From: Humulus lupulus
Lineage: Eukaryota; Streptophyta; Magnoliopsida; Rosales; Cannabaceae
DNA length: 64,000 bases
Assembly: GCF_963169125.1 (NCBI RefSeq)
Contig: NC_084802.1
Location: forward strand, 37,656,607-37,720,606
Direction: 5' to 3'
A model generated the notes under the pieces. It worked only from the letters and a program-made list of their open reading frames with translations, did no database searches and was not told the DNA's origin. Both the position numbers and the translations under genes were made by a program. Every line of letters begins with the position of its first letter. The first letter of the stretch is position 1. This document shows positions 1 to 12,268 of this stretch, piece after piece.

Positions 1-242
1 GAGAAGGAAGAAAACACTTACTCTTCCATACCTGTTTGCCGAGACTTCTCTTGCACCTTCACTGAATACCCCTAGTCCATGTGTCTAGACCATTTCTATC
101 AAAATTTCAAATATGCCGAGGTAATATAACCAGGTAGAAGACATGATCATCTTCTATACTCCTGGTGAGATCCTTTCCCATGTATACTCAACAAACATAT
201 ATGTTCATAATAATAGACTGTGATTGAGTGGTTTCCTCCAAT

Positions 243-3200
243 TTACTTCCCTGTATCTGCCGTTGCCTCGTCTTGTAACAATTTGGATTCTAAACTTTCC
301 ACTTCAAAAATTGAAGCTCCATTTGATTCAACGTCTGTACTATCAGTATCTATTCTTGACTCATTATTAGGATCTACTGCTGTTTTATCCTCCTGTTTGC
401 TTATGGTTTCAGCCTCCTGATGCACCTGAGTTAGAGAACCAAATGATGGTAGAGATGGAATGGTATTGCCCACCCCTTTCGAAAGGCTAACATATTTAAA
501 AACAAGCTGTTTGTAGTTATTTAGCAGATCCTCCACATCATTGACAGTCAGGTCACCAGCATTGGCAAACAAGTACGGATAACTCTGGAATACTTGGCTC
601 ACCTGGTCTTCCTTTATAAGCAGTCCTGCACCTTTATTCTCCAAATCTGAGAGGGATGGGATCTTTGCAAATGATAACTGATCTTTCACATAAGGTGTCT
701 CAGCTCTGGCTCTCATCTCAGATGATTTGGGTCGTAATACAGAATCCTTGCTAACATTTAAGGCTTGCTGTTTCGATTCCTTGAACTCTGATCGAGATAT
801 ATGTCCTACATGTTGATCATTTTGATTAGACTGGCTATTTGAATCAGCTGAAAGTCCAGAATGAAGCGCTCGGGCAGTTTCCATGTTCTTTTCAAACTCG
901 GTTTCTTCCATTGAAAGGGATTTTGCATCAATGTTTGAGATGAAAGATTCAACAGATAGCATGTTTGTGAAATAGTAGGATGCTTCGCCCACTAATCGGG
1001 ACTGGTGCCTATACCTCTGTATATACAATAAGTTCGAATGCAGCTGTGGAGGATTCGCCTGATTATCATTAAAGGAAAGAAACTTGGTTATAATGGGTTG
1101 CATTAATACGCAAAAATATTAGAATGTTGTCACTTACACATGTACATCTATGGATCTAGCTACACATCCATATACATAAAAGACTAAAAACAATAGAACA
1201 GAAATGTTTACAACAAATCAAATGGCTTAATCATTTAGAACCAAGTGAAGATCATACAGAACAATACAATGAACATCTATGGTGTTACCTTTATAGTGAC
1301 ATAAATTAGAACTGGAAGGAACTCATCAGCTCCAGGGGTATTCTCATTCGACGCAATAGAAGCATTAAGCAATAAGTTACTAATGACCTTGCAGCAATTA
1401 AGGATACACACAAGCTTATCTCTTGGTGCCTTATACATATTGATCTTCTGCAGTTCTTTCTGTGCAAGCTGCATAATTGAAGTAAAGGGTAGGCATAAGA
1501 CCTCAACAGGAATATCAAAGACCGAGTTAACCAAGTTCACAAAAGGGAGAAACTAGCGTTATGACTTTTGTCTACTGCACATTCTCCAGTATGAAATTAA
1601 GATCAAATATGGGGGACGGAGAGGAAAGAGACTATAACAAAACAAAGTTAAATCACCCTGGAGAAATTAAGACAGTGAGTTTGAAGATGAAACCTTTGAG
1701 TAATCAAGCCTACCAAAATCAAAAGATTATGTTTAACCATAATGAAGATGCACAGCGAAACAAGAACTAAGCTCAACTTCCATCTCCTCCAACATTAATG
1801 TCTAGGATAGATCTAGTAATAGCTCTTTCTTTTCAATTTGTTAAAGAGTTGCAGAGAATTAGAAACTACAGAAATGATCGTAAAAAATCATATAAGCCAA
1901 CATTTTCTAGCTACAATCTCAATTTTAGATTTTACAGAAGGTATATTCTTGACCATCTTTCTCTTAATCTTCTTACAGCCATACATATGACATAATTTTA
2001 TAGCAGAAGAAAATTAGTCCTAATTATGTATGACATACTTCATCTCCTCTTCATTCTATTTTGTTTCTCAACAACACCGGTCCATACTAATATCCTCTTC
2101 TGATCTAAAAATTATAAATTACATTTGAAAATGAGCATCAATGTATCACAATTTTCTTCATTGAATTCAATCTATACTTCTATTCTCGCACATACTATTT
2201 CAATCTCTCTTATGTACTGTTCTTCCAGAACCCAAGAAAGAAAAGATAACTTCTTTCAAGTAGAAATAAAAGATACTTGAAATAGCTTATCATGATACCA
2301 TCCAAAGGGAAGGTTAAAGAAAAGGCAATAAATAAGAGAAAAAGTTTACTTTCAGGAGTCAGGACATCAGAAGAATTTAGAAGCTCCTCTAGGTAATTGG
2401 ATAAATTATAGCAGGGACTTGTGCCTTTGGTTGTCCAGCACCTAATCACTGAGCAATGATGCCTATTGATGCTATATAGCCTACACCATAACCAATTAGG
2501 GAGAGAAGATAAATTTTTTGAAGGAGTGGTTGTAAGAGGTGATTTGATATAGAATAGTATCATAAATTTGGAATGATGGTCACTCCATAATGAACTTCCA
2601 AAATCCTCAGTATTAGTTTGTACAGGTTTTGTGCTCAAATCTGATCATGCTAATACATGGAAAATAACTCTCCAAAAAAGCAGAAATATACTTTGAAATG
2701 CATTTTTTTACTAACTCACCAGCCATGATGTCTCATTTTGAAAATTTGGCTTGATATCCAAATTTTCTGGTCGAATAAATTGTTGAATAAGAGCCATCTT
2801 TGCAGATAATTGATCATCATGTTTTACATCATCAGGCAGTGAAGCAAATACACGAGTAAATAACTTTGTCATGACATACTTCTCCAGTCCCTGTATTAGA
2901 AAGAAATTGAAAGGAAAAAAAAGGATCAACACAGTAAGAGATAAATTGCACTAGCATCTACTGATTAAATGGGGAAAGGAAGAAAAACCTAAGAAAAATG
3001 GATGTTCCAATAATTTAAATAATAGGCGTTAAATAAAAAAATAAAAAAGTGTTTCGTAACCAAATGATTAATATATTATTAACATTTCATAATACGAAGT
3101 TGTTCAGTCCCAACCAAGAAGACAATGGGGAAGGTCTACTCTTCATACTTCATGGATTTTATACATAGAACAATCATAGATTTCATTTATATTAATATTT

Positions 3201-4588
3201 ATTTACTTATTTTGGAGCGGAAACTGCAGCGATTTTCTTTTTAATTCATTGAAATAGTGTGCTGGTTCTCCATTCATTTTTAATGTGAAACTTCACATCT
3301 TTATTCTGCAATTGTTTTATGAAAGATTATTATTAATCACATCACAGAAGAAAACCACATCACATCACATCACATCTCATAAAACCACATCTTCTACAAT
3401 TAGTTTCTTATGCTGCTCACAACAATTTCTTCATAACTTAACTTGTTTAATCACCAACGCCACAGTGATTACAGTTACAGTTGTATGGCTCTTGCCCATC
3501 TTAGCTAGGTATACTGCTAAAGTTCAAAGCACTGTCAGCGTGACAGCAAATACTTCAATCTCCATAATGCTCTGATCCCTTAGAATGAAAAGAAATAAGA
3601 GAAGGGATGTTGGGGGTCTAGAAGTGAGAAAGGGGAAAAAGGAAACATGAGGTTGAGGTGAATATTCAGGTATAATGCTCAACCATTGGTTAGAATCCAA
3701 ATGCTCCATTTTCCTTTTCAGACTTTAAAGAGTCCAGTTAGTTGCACATACCTCAGTATCAAAATGGAAATGTCATACCTACCTTCACAAGAAAATCTAA
3801 AATTTGAAAACTATATTAATGAAACCACTTTGTCCACATGGTATGCAAGATTCAGGTAGTGCCACAGTACAAGCAGATGTTCTGATCAAGACAGTCTCCT
3901 CACCCTCTTTTTTATTTTCTTAAATTTAGATTTTTTTTTCATTCACTTATTTTTGAATATTTGCAATCAATTCTCTTCATGAGACAACCCTTTATGGAAA
4001 GTGTGGTTTCAAGACTACCCAGCATTTTTCTTTGTTGAGAAAGTCACCTCTAGTATGCTACCTAAATTATGAACTTGTCTACCCAAGTACTTCTCTTCCA
4101 AGGAAGTCTGTCTATTTACTAGATAAGTCTCATTAACAAGAGAAACGAGCATTAGATAATTAAAAGCATAATCAAACTACGATGCTAAATGGTGATGATT
4201 ATGATGATTAAGATGTAACTCACTTCACCAGCACTCTCAAGCTCCTCCTCGGAGCAACCAGCCCAAAGTGGGTGAGCCCTGAAATCTGTTTCCATCTTAG
4301 TCAGAAACTCCTGTACGGCACCGCTATCTCTCTCTGGATCAGGTGGATTGTTCGAGAACGAGACTATAAAACTGCTCACACAAACAACCCAAACCAACAA
4401 TCTTAGTCTCCAATCTCCCATTAAGCCTCTCTAACTGACCAAATTCAAATAAATAAACAAATAAATCGGATAGCATTGAATAAAGTAATGAATGACCTTT
4501 TGATGGATTTGACGAATTCCGCAGCGGAGGGATTACGCATGCGTTCCAGAAACTCTTGGAGGCCCAAGAAGACGTCGGTGCTCTCCAT
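243..4588 (-). CDS. VPS9A: VPS9a-type guanine-nucleotide exchange factor for RAB5 GTPases, five exons
   Basis: Exons by GT-AG rules, all keeping frame: 4588-4497, 4371-4224, 2890-2720, 1468-1289 and 1058-243 (stop TAA), giving 468 residues. The N-terminal helical bundle (about residues 1-100, starting MESTDVFLGLQEFLERM) is followed by a VPS9 domain (about 105-240). Asp185 in PGADEFLPVLIY and Tyr225 in VGEASYYFTN fall at the residue numbers known to be catalytic in Arabidopsis VPS9a, so activity is probably intact. In this family the protein activates RAB5-class (RABF) GTPases on endosomes and directs vacuolar traffic. The tail (about 240-468) is polar, serine-rich and probably disordered; the total is shorter than the roughly 520 residues I recall for Arabidopsis. 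The start is the first ATG of an exon whose protein matches the family N-terminus. Introns of 1333 and 1251 bp hold only AT-rich sequence. Positions 1-242 are downstream or 3' UTR sequence cut by the window edge. Exons and product are secure; the symbol is by homology. Confidence 0.93.
3356..3380. repeat. CACAT microsatellite in the VPS9A second intron
   Basis: About five CACAT units stand inside the 1333-bp intron between exons 2 and 3. It is a short polymorphic-type repeat with no apparent role. Confidence 0.7.
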
Positions 4589-4720
4589 TGATCCACCGGC
4601 GTCAGATTACCGAAATTAACGGCGGTGATCGCAGAGAGTTAAGGTGTAAAGGAGTGGGCTTTGTTTATTAAAATAAGTATTGAAAGATTGTTCCTTTCCC
4701 TAGCTAAAGACTAAAGCTCT
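4589..4720 (-). promoter_or_regulatory. 5' leader and possible core promoter of VPS9A
   Basis: Upstream of the ATG on the minus strand lies a leader containing GCCCA (about 4655-4660), a pyrimidine-rich stretch and, at 4664-4677, a weak TATA-like TTATTTTAATAAAC. No transcription start can be fixed from sequence; the assignment rests on position only. Confidence 0.25.
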
Positions 4721-6218
4721 CTGGTTTGGGAACCCCCTGGATAATTAGAATCGCTGAAATACACACTCAAAGCATTCGAGATTTCATTGAATGGATCTTT
4801 GAAGCCCAAATGGATCCCCTGATCTTCACGGACGCCTCCTTTCAGCGCGGGATTCGGGAGGCAACCGTGCAGGAGTGGAGGTCAGGTGAATCACGACCAA
4901 GCCAGATCTGCTCTTGAGACGGAGGCGGAGCTCAATGGAATTGTGGGTCAAAGGAAGGGGTGGCCGGAGATTAGATTACTATCTTCTCCGATTATAAGCC
5001 TCTGGTCAATGGCCTTTTTTTCACGTGAATGGACCGTTCGTTCGTTCTAATCGACCTTTTTGGTTCCAGTTCCAGTTCCAGTTCCTTGACAAGTTATTGA
5101 AGCAATTGGCCTTTTGTTTGTTAATGGTTGTTTTATTTGTCTTCAATACTGCTTTACTTTACTTTAATAAACTAATAGGGAAATATCTAAGGTTGTTTTT
5201 TAGGTTTATATCACTTTTGTTTTTTAACATGCCACCTCTGAGTGCTTTTTCTCATTTATTTTTATTTATGAAAAAATTAATTTTAAAAATAAAATAATAG
5301 TTATAATTAATAATAAAAATCTAAAACAAATTTAAAATTATCATTTTTATATTTTAAAATTGAAAAAAAAAACATCAAACTTAATCTTTGTTTTAAAGAT
5401 TAACAACATTTCATTATTTAAAAAAAAAAATCAAAATTTAATATTTATATAGTGTTCTCCACTTAACTATATTAATCAAACCCACGTTTATACACAAAAC
5501 TAGTAAATATATAAGCACTTTGCGTGGTTGTTTATAAAAAATTTAAATTATAAAGAAAAAAATTTATGTTTTCTGTTCCATCATTTTGAGCCCTATATTG
5601 TTATTGATTATTTGTTTGGATTCTTTATTTTTAAAGACTAAATTTTGAATATTGTATTTTCTTAAAAGGTTAAAAATAGTAATAGATATATAAATTATTT
5701 TAACATTGTATTTTGACCGATTATCTATTTGGATATTATTATAAAAAAATAAAATAAAGAGAAAATAATATAACCATTTTATTTTTCAAATAAATGAGAT
5801 CTATCATTTAAATTAATTAATTATTATTATTATAGAAAACGTGTATTATTATCGTTATTATTATTATTATTGTAGATAGATATTTATAAAATAAAATACA
5901 ATAAAATTAATTATTATTATTAAAAAATAGGAAACAGTATAACCATTTTAATTTTCAAATAAGTAATGTAAAATCCAAAAATGAATATATTTTTCCAATT
6001 ATGTGTTAATTTTGAAATTTTATATATGTTAATTGGTGGATTTTGTCACTTTTGAGTAAGTATAGATTTTATATAAAATAAATTATCTATAGTCAAATTT
6101 CCCTATTTGTTTATGGTAACTTTGTCTATAATAAGTATGTTTAATATAGAATTGATCATTGTGTATATTTCTTTATTTAAATTGAGTAACTTGAAATATC
6201 TTTGTGCCCAAGTAAGAT
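4721..6218. other. AT-rich intergenic spacer
   Basis: No gene is supported here. The first 300 bp (4721-5020) are of mixed composition with a 63-codon plus-strand ORF that resembles nothing I know. A TTCCAG repeat (about 3.5 units, 5063-5085) follows, then strongly AT-rich DNA with ATT/TAA microsatellites near 5815-5920. The spacer ends where LTR fragment H begins. Confidence 0.6.
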
Positions 6219-8184
6219 TGTAACGCCCTAAGCTCCAGGGACCGTTACAGTGTGCCTTGTAAATAGTGCTAAACTTGCTAATCGAGTCATTTGGCCAAAA
6301 TCGTGTAACTAAGTATGATTAGCGGTTTAGGGATTAAATTTTTTTGTTAAGATATAACGTTTCATCATAACGTTTATTATATACATTGGGATCCCAGAAA
6401 TATAATTTAAATGTCTATTATAAGAAAATATTTACAACCAGCCGGTCTAAGCGGCAAAACAAGGTTTAACCCTAGCTCCTTTCCTTCAAACCTCGGCCGT
6501 GGCGGTCGAGCAGCTGCATATGTACACATCGCCACCTAAGCTCTCCAACTCAAGGATGGTCCAACTTTCTTTTGCCTTTACCTGCACCACATAGCACCCG
6601 TGAGCCGAAGCCCAACAAGAAAACTCAATACACTCATGAACAATAATAACATGTCATCAAATCATAAGGCACATGCCTAGTAGATATAGCCCTAATCAAG
6701 CAGGCACACAAATCCACGTAATGATGGGTATCCAGGATAAGGAATCCTGCCCTCCTGATGGGATGACTATCAAGTAAATCTCAATCAGATAAGTGAATTA
6801 TCACTGGTGGTTCCGGTAACCATACCGTGCTGATAGCCCTGAATAAAAGAGTGACAGTGGTACAAGTCACTAAAGTGGGCTCCGTTCCCTTTATAAATAA
6901 GTGATCATTTCACTAGCTTAAACAAGATAGGTGCATGATGATTAGTCACCAACATAACCTTCCTCATGACCCTAGAGTCATAACTAGGGAACACTATTCC
7001 CTAGCCACGTGACAAGCAGTCACCTAGGCCTTAGGCCCTAGCTTTGAGTAACTAGTCCTAGACTAGTCAAGTGCTTATAATTTTCATCGACCTTCGGGTC
7101 GGTCCAGCATTAATACCCCATATGAGTCATTCAATGCTGATATCGATTAGATCTAATCTTTATTCGGCCCTGCGTCCTTGACGCTTATGCCGTTTCTGAC
7201 TCTCAGGTCAGTGATACGCGGCCAGTGCCGATCCTGAACAGTTGGTGCCACGCACAAGCAAGCAATGCTACCAAACATATATCATATGTCAAATATTCGA
7301 ATATAGGGCATTCAACATGCGTACTTAACAACTACCAGCATAATTAGGACCATGCATAAACACAGAGGCTCAAGCTCTGAACAATCTCATATTCAATACT
7401 CAAATAATGCCCTAGTCATATGTTTCTCACGCGACACATGCATCTCATTTAATCAATTGACACGCCTCAACAATAACCATGCATGTCACATTTAAGCATC
7501 CAATATGCATCAAGAATAACCATGCATGTCACATATACACAGGGTGCAGTTTTCTTACCTTTGATTCGAGCGAGAATTAATATAAGAACGACCCTTGAGA
7601 ACGATCAACCTTTAAGCCTTTAACGGTTACCTAGTCATAACCAAATATGGGACACCATCAATAAAATGAACACCAAAGGTTCCCAAACCAAGATCTAGCC
7701 TCCGGGACATCAATCCCCACTAATCCGGGTGGTAGGAACAATCCCGAGGTCTAAAACTAAGTTCCTAGGGCCAAAACACGTAAACGGGCTCAAACAAGTC
7801 CAAGGGTTGCAGCCCTAACCCCTTGGGTCGTGGCCCCCAGCCACTCCAGGAGCAAGGGCCGCGACGCCCTACACCTAGGGCCGCGGCGCCCAACAAGGCC
7901 AAAACCTCCCCAGCTGCTTCTTCGAGCTAAGGCCGCGGCGCCCAAAAACAGGGCTGCGGCCCCCAACCCAGAACCATCCATAAATCTGTTTTCCATCATC
8001 CCAAACACCCCAAAAACATACCTAAACACTTCCAAATCATCAAATCAAAGTTCCCAAGCTTCCCAATGATCCAAAACCATCAAATCCCGAGGCTCAAACG
8101 AACTAAAAACTCAACGATTCACAAAGTCCAATTCTAAGCTTAAAACTTTAAAAACTTAAAACTTGAATCACCTCCAATTGAGTT
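6219..8184 (-). repeat. Fragment of a Tekay-type chromovirus LTR (H)
   Basis: Read on the minus strand this matches the 3' part of the F element LTR: the end runs through a TTAATCATACTTAGTTACACG block and finishes in GGGCGTTACA at 6219. It carries the shared family blocks GTGGTGCAGGTAAAGG (about 6575-6590) and AAAGGTAAGAAAAC (about 7550-7561) and a CpG-rich segment at about 7830-7970. The LTR start is missing: at 8184 the sequence stops next to the Tat element J, which interrupts it. The candidate target-site copy outside its end is AAGAT (6214-6218), with no partner found. Confidence 0.82.
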
Positions 8185-8935
8185 TGTTGACGCGGTTCTT
8201 CGGCAACAGATAATTATATGAATAAGGAGAGGGATTAGTGCTAAATGGTGAACCGTAATAGATGAATGATCTCAAAGGAAGATTATAACTCGAATACTTT
8301 TTAAGTGGTTCAAAGGTTAAAAATCATTCTAGTCCACTAGCCAATATTATTGATATATCTTTGATATTCCTTATAGGGTATTTCTTTACAAATTAGAAGC
8401 CAGCCCTTTGCAACTCCCTAGGTCTCCATATTTATAGGGAGAGGACACCTGGGTGTTGGCAAAGGAGGTCATCCCGTGACCTTCTTACCCATCATGTCAC
8501 TTCTGTGACATTCATGATTAATTCCTAAAACCTGACAATGAAGTGTGGTCTAATCAATAGGTAAGGGGGATATGGGCTGCATGGCCCAAACCAGTCGTGG
8601 GGTGCCTGAACACGCACGTTTATGTTGCGTGTCTGAGAATTCAGGAATGGGGCAGACACGTGATGTCTGATATATGCATGTTTACATTGCGTGGCTGACT
8701 TTATTAAGGGTCGGAGGTGTCAGCTCAAGCTCGTACCCCGAGCTTGATGTAGTCTCAGCTTGTGGTGTCCACACTGCTGACCCGACGCCTTAGTAATCTC
8801 ACTAAACCTTTGGCTATCTCGAGCTAAAGAGGTAGAGACTTGTAACAGCAGCTCCGGGTAGGTGGCTTCCACGTGGCTGATAGAATTATGCCCTTTTCCA
8901 GCTCGCTAATAACCCGTGGATATTTAGGGCGTACA
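8185..8935 (-). repeat. 3' LTR of element J
   Basis: On the minus strand it starts TGTACGCCC directly after a purine tract and ends GCGTCAACA, 751 bp, close to the 739 bp of the element C LTR, which ends GGTCAACA. A TATA box lies at 8428-8436 on the same strand. Confidence 0.7.
8428..8436 (-). promoter_or_regulatory. TATA box of the J LTR
   Basis: The minus strand reads CCCTATAAATATGGAG, a canonical plant TATA box about 500 bp into the LTR, as expected for the U3/R boundary of a Tat-type LTR. Confidence 0.6.
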
Positions 8936-8957
8936 TTTTCCCCCCAAGCCCCTGCTC
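8936..8957 (-). other. Polypurine tract of element J
   Basis: The minus strand reads GAGCAGGGGCTTGGGGGGAA, then AA, and abuts the LTR start TGTACG. Such a G-rich purine run is the plus-strand primer expected immediately upstream of a 3' LTR, and it fixes the orientation of J. Confidence 0.75.
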
Positions 8958-9198
8958 ATGGCCTATGATGCCACCTGTGGCCACAGTGGGGGCTTTTAGG
9001 CTTCCTTGTGGACTCTTCATATCCCGCCCATTACGCTGGTATCGGATACGTGGAGCATCGTGGTTGGAGACGGTCCGCCTTCCGAGAACCGCATTAAATG
9101 GCCTAGCCTATCTTCGGCCGTCGTTTTGTCTTTCGAGTTGTGATCCTCGTATCCCACATCAAGACAATTGAACGACCCTCATCCTCCGGCCTTTTACG

Positions 9199-9208
9199 TA
9201 TATATAAG
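9199..9208 (+). promoter_or_regulatory. TATA box for the antisense ORF of element J
   Basis: TATATATAAG follows an ACG and precedes a pyrimidine-rich leader (about 9240-9330) on the plus strand, opposite to J. It is the obvious core promoter for the ORF at 9964. The leader between holds possible splice sites (for example AGGTAAAC near 9478) but I cannot prove an intron. Confidence 0.5.
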
Positions 9209-9963
9209 GCTGGCCACCTTTCGCATGAGCCACCCTTTTATTTGAAAATTTTCTCCTCTTCTTTCTTCTTTCTTCTCAGTCTCAAAACCCTTTCTTTCTT
9301 CTAGTCACTATTCTCGACGTTCCTGAGTTTCAGACACAAGGCCTCTTTCGTGACTCCGGTACCAGCGATTCCAACAGGACTTCAACCCAGATGCTCCTTT
9401 CAGTCTTTACGCAGCAAAAAAATTCTGTAAGTCCTCCGTTTGTTGCATGCTTTAAATGTTTTCCCTTTCCCTTGCTTAGGTAAACTTTCTTCTTAGCCGC
9501 ATGCAGTAGGTTGTTTGCCTTTTTTTTTTCTTGGCTGGTATTTTGTGCATAGGTTTTTATCCTAGGGGTATCGACCGTAGGAAAGAGAATGCTTAGGAGC
9601 ATGACTCATAGGATACAACTCTGGGGTGATTTTCTGGGTAAAAGTTTTTTTATGCCTGTTTGGAACAACAAGTTTCTAGGGTGCAAAAACCGGGTAGCTT
9701 AGGGGACACGCTTCACAGGCGGTTTTGCCTTTCGAAACTTTCCTTCTAAGGCAAACTTTATCCTGACTCTCCTGACACACGGATCCCGAGCAATCGGGGA
9801 CCCATTGGGAGCACAGGCGCGTGTTCATAAAACCACGTGGTTTCACTCGCCGCGGGCTGTGATTACCTCAGCCCGTGTAAAGGAAACCCTTCTTCGCGCT
9901 AGATCCTTTCTTATGCTTAGGTCGCCTTTTCCAAACTTTCTTCTTTGTTCGTTAGGCGACCAG

Positions 9964-10605
9964 ATGGGACCCAAGAAGAGTGCATCCAAGAAGAGTGCTG
10001 GTAGCTCGTCTTCCCAGTAAGCCAGCAAAGGGAAAGAGGTGGCAACAGACTCCCCGATTCCCAACTTTGGTCCCACCGTGGAGAAGGAGGTCGAGGTGGG
10101 GCCCGATGCCTTTTTCGAGGCCGAGAGGATTGCCTCGAAGATCACCACCCAGGGGAAGGTTAACAAGATAATGCTTTCCCACAATATAGAGATAGGGAAG
10201 GGCGCCCTAGATGCCCGACCTCTCCTTGAGGGGGAGCGGAGCCGCGCGCCGCTCGACGAGGAGTTCGCAGCTTGGAGCGACGAACATCTCAAGGCTAGGG
10301 CCTTTCTTCCCCTGGACCAATATTTTGCGGACTTCTTAAATTACGTGAAGCTGGCCCCCTTCCAGCTCCCCCCTAACTCCTACCGTCTGTTAGCGGGGTT
10401 GAAGTATTTGTTCCTGAAGCAGGAATGGGAGGTCCCCACGCCGGCGGACATCCTTTACTTCTTTTGCCTCAAAGCCAGCCCGGAGCAACAGGGGCGAGGT
10501 GACGGGTTCTACTACCTGACCCGTTTTCCCAATTCGACTGCGATCATCGAGCTGCCCAGCCACCCCAATGACTTCAAGGATCAATATATCAATATGAGAT
10601 CCTAG
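9964..10605 (+). pseudogene. Antisense additional ORF of a Tat-type element (putative gypsy-type transposon family)
   Basis: ATG at 9964 opens MGPKKSASKKSAGSSSSQ, a basic serine/lysine head, then an in-frame TAA at 10018-10020, after which the same frame stays open to 10605 (about 195 more codons). The body has the family signature FLNYVKLAPFQLPPNSYRLL, then LFLKQEWEVPTPADILYFF and GDGFYYLTRFPN. This matches what Pfam lists as putative gypsy-type transposon (recalled, not searched). Function is unknown; such extra ORFs occur in Tat elements outside gag-pol, sometimes antisense. Here it lies opposite to J and points away from the 3' LTR. The family match stops near HPNDFKDQYIN and the ORF then ends, so the C-terminal part is lost or lies beyond an intron. 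One nonsense codon plus truncation make it a pseudogene, unless a downstream start is used. Confidence 0.75.
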
Positions 10606-12268
10606 ATTTACATTTCTTAAAACCTAGATTTGCTAAGAAATCAGAGAGAAATAATGCCCACAGTAGTCCCTAACGCCTTTGTCAGCTCCGCAAAAGTCTT
10701 CCTTAGCTCGAGTGCGCCTCTGTCATCTTCCTCAGCTCACCACTGTCGATATGAAGGTGAAGCCACGTCGTCGTCCTGAAGAAGAAGAATGGATGCTCCG
10801 TCGCAGATCTAGGTAGGAGACTGAAGATGCTCCGCCTAGCTTCTCCTCCAACAACGAAACCAAAGATTCGTCGTAGATCAGGGTAGGACAAAACCAAAGC
10901 TTCGTCGCAGATCTGAAAAGCTCATATGAGAACGAACCTCCTCTGTCTTGGGCTGGTTGGGTAGGAAACTAGAGCTCTTCTGTCTAGGGCCGATTGAGGG
11001 GAGATCGAAGAGCTTCAGGAAGAAAATAGAGAGGGAGGATTTAAAGAGAAGAAAGAGGGAACTCCACTACCACTGTTATGCAACCATAGATTCTTTAGGG
11101 CCGGCTAGGTTGGGGGAGAAGAAAAAAAGAGAAGAAAGAGAGAGGAGAGATTGAAGAAAATAACTTTGTATTTTTTAATATTAAATATAAAATAAATTTT
11201 TGTTTTTTATTTAGTTTATATTTTGAAATTTATTAATATATATAGTTAATTGTTAATTATGTTAGTTTGAGGGTACTTTATTCATAATGAAAAATTGTTT
11301 GACTAAAATCGAGCTCAAAGTACTATTTTGATCCATTTTGCAAAACACGAGATCTAAATTATCATTTAACAAAATACAGGGGTCAATCACATATTTTATG
11401 AAAATACAGGGGTCAAACTAGTATTTCAAATAGAGTTTTGATAGATGTCAGTATTGATTGTGCAATTTCTTTTGTTTATGATATTTTAGTTAGTAAAATT
11501 GGAAAAAACAATAAACAATGTTAATTTTCCTTTTCGAATTGTACCTACAACAAAAACGTAACCCTTAAAAATTTTGTGGGAAAAAGTGGCAAAAGTACCC
11601 AAAGTTTTAAGTTTCTTACAATTTAGTACCAAGTTTATTTTTGGGGGAAAAGTACCCAATGTCATATTTCATGAGTATCCATTGGTACCCACTCTAACGG
11701 TTATGTTAAAAATTGATTAGGTGTATATGTGGCACATTATGATTTGTCCAATCCACTCCATAATTTTTTTTTAAAAAAAATCATCTAAATTTATTGTAAA
11801 ATGAAAAAAAATATTTTAAAAATACAAAATCATATAAATTAAATTTTAAATAAAAAATTAATTAAAAAAAAATTGATTTTAAATTAAAAAAAATTCTAAA
11901 GTAAAATTTGGTTTAGAAAAAAAAAACACTAAATTAAAATTGTAAAACTTAAACTAATTTTTTTTCTCAAACCCTTCTTCACTCGTTTAGATTTGGAACT
12001 TCTTCTTTTTCTTTGGTCAGATGAACAGCCACTGTCGAACAGTAGACCTAGCAATGACTAAGCGACAATGACCTCTGGGCTTGCTCGGATCCACAGGGGT
12101 GCCACCAGATAGAAGTCACGTTGGAGACAGGACTGGACGACGACGACCATGGACGACGAGCTTCACGACTAGGCGGTTGCTACGGTCTGAGACAATGTTT
12201 GGTCTAGTGCTTCCAGGCGTGATAGGGTCATCATTAAGAGAGCAAACGGAGGACAGAGGGTGACTAGA
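10606..12268. other. Unassigned repetitive-looking DNA
   Basis: 10606-11160 is of mixed composition with a repeated phrase close to CGTCGCAGATCT (about 10800, 10868, 10903) and an A/G-rich end. 11160-11980 is AT-rich and carries phrases typical of dispersed plant repeats: AAAATACAGGGGTCAA twice (11372 and 11402) and AAAAGTACCCAA twice (about 11592 and 11648). 11990-12268 is GC-richer with a short open frame. No family could be named and no convincing gene is present. The last five bases, CTAGA (12264-12268), are the target-site copy of block A. Confidence 0.5.

Larger units (their letters stand above)
8185..10605 (-). mobile_element. Partial Tat-type Ty3/gypsy retrotransposon J (3' LTR, polypurine tract, antisense extra ORF)
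   Basis: Minus-strand order is: extra ORF (antisense), polypurine tract, 3' LTR. Gag and pol are absent. The right boundary is uncertain; recognisable sequence ends near 10600, where the extra ORF loses its family match. The element sits inside LTR fragment H (candidate left duplication GAGTT, 8180-8184). Assignment to the Tat lineage is inferred from the antisense extra ORF, the PPT and LTR ends ending GTCAACA like those of element C; no RT remains to confirm it. Confidence 0.65.

Noticed and set aside
1561..2638. Short ORFs in both directions as genes nested in the VPS9A intron
   Set aside because: They are AT-rich chance frames inside the 1251-bp intron between exons 3 and 4, with no domain.
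4726..4917. 63-codon plus-strand ORF upstream of VPS9A as a gene
   Set aside because: No recognisable domain, no supporting promoter or splice signal, and a length expected by chance in this composition.
7790..8069. Overlapping ORFs on both strands rich in Arg, Ala and Pro
   Set aside because: They arise from the CpG-rich module of LTR fragment H, which is non-coding in the sister LTRs.
10800..10910. CGTCGCAGATCT repeats as a regulatory array
   Set aside because: Only three diverged copies at uneven distances; too little to claim a function.
11160..12268. A DNA transposon of the Mutator or LINE type
   Set aside because: Phrases such as AAAAGTACCCAA and AAAATACAGGGGTCAA look repetitive, but I found neither terminal inverted repeats, a target duplication, a poly-A tail nor a coding domain.
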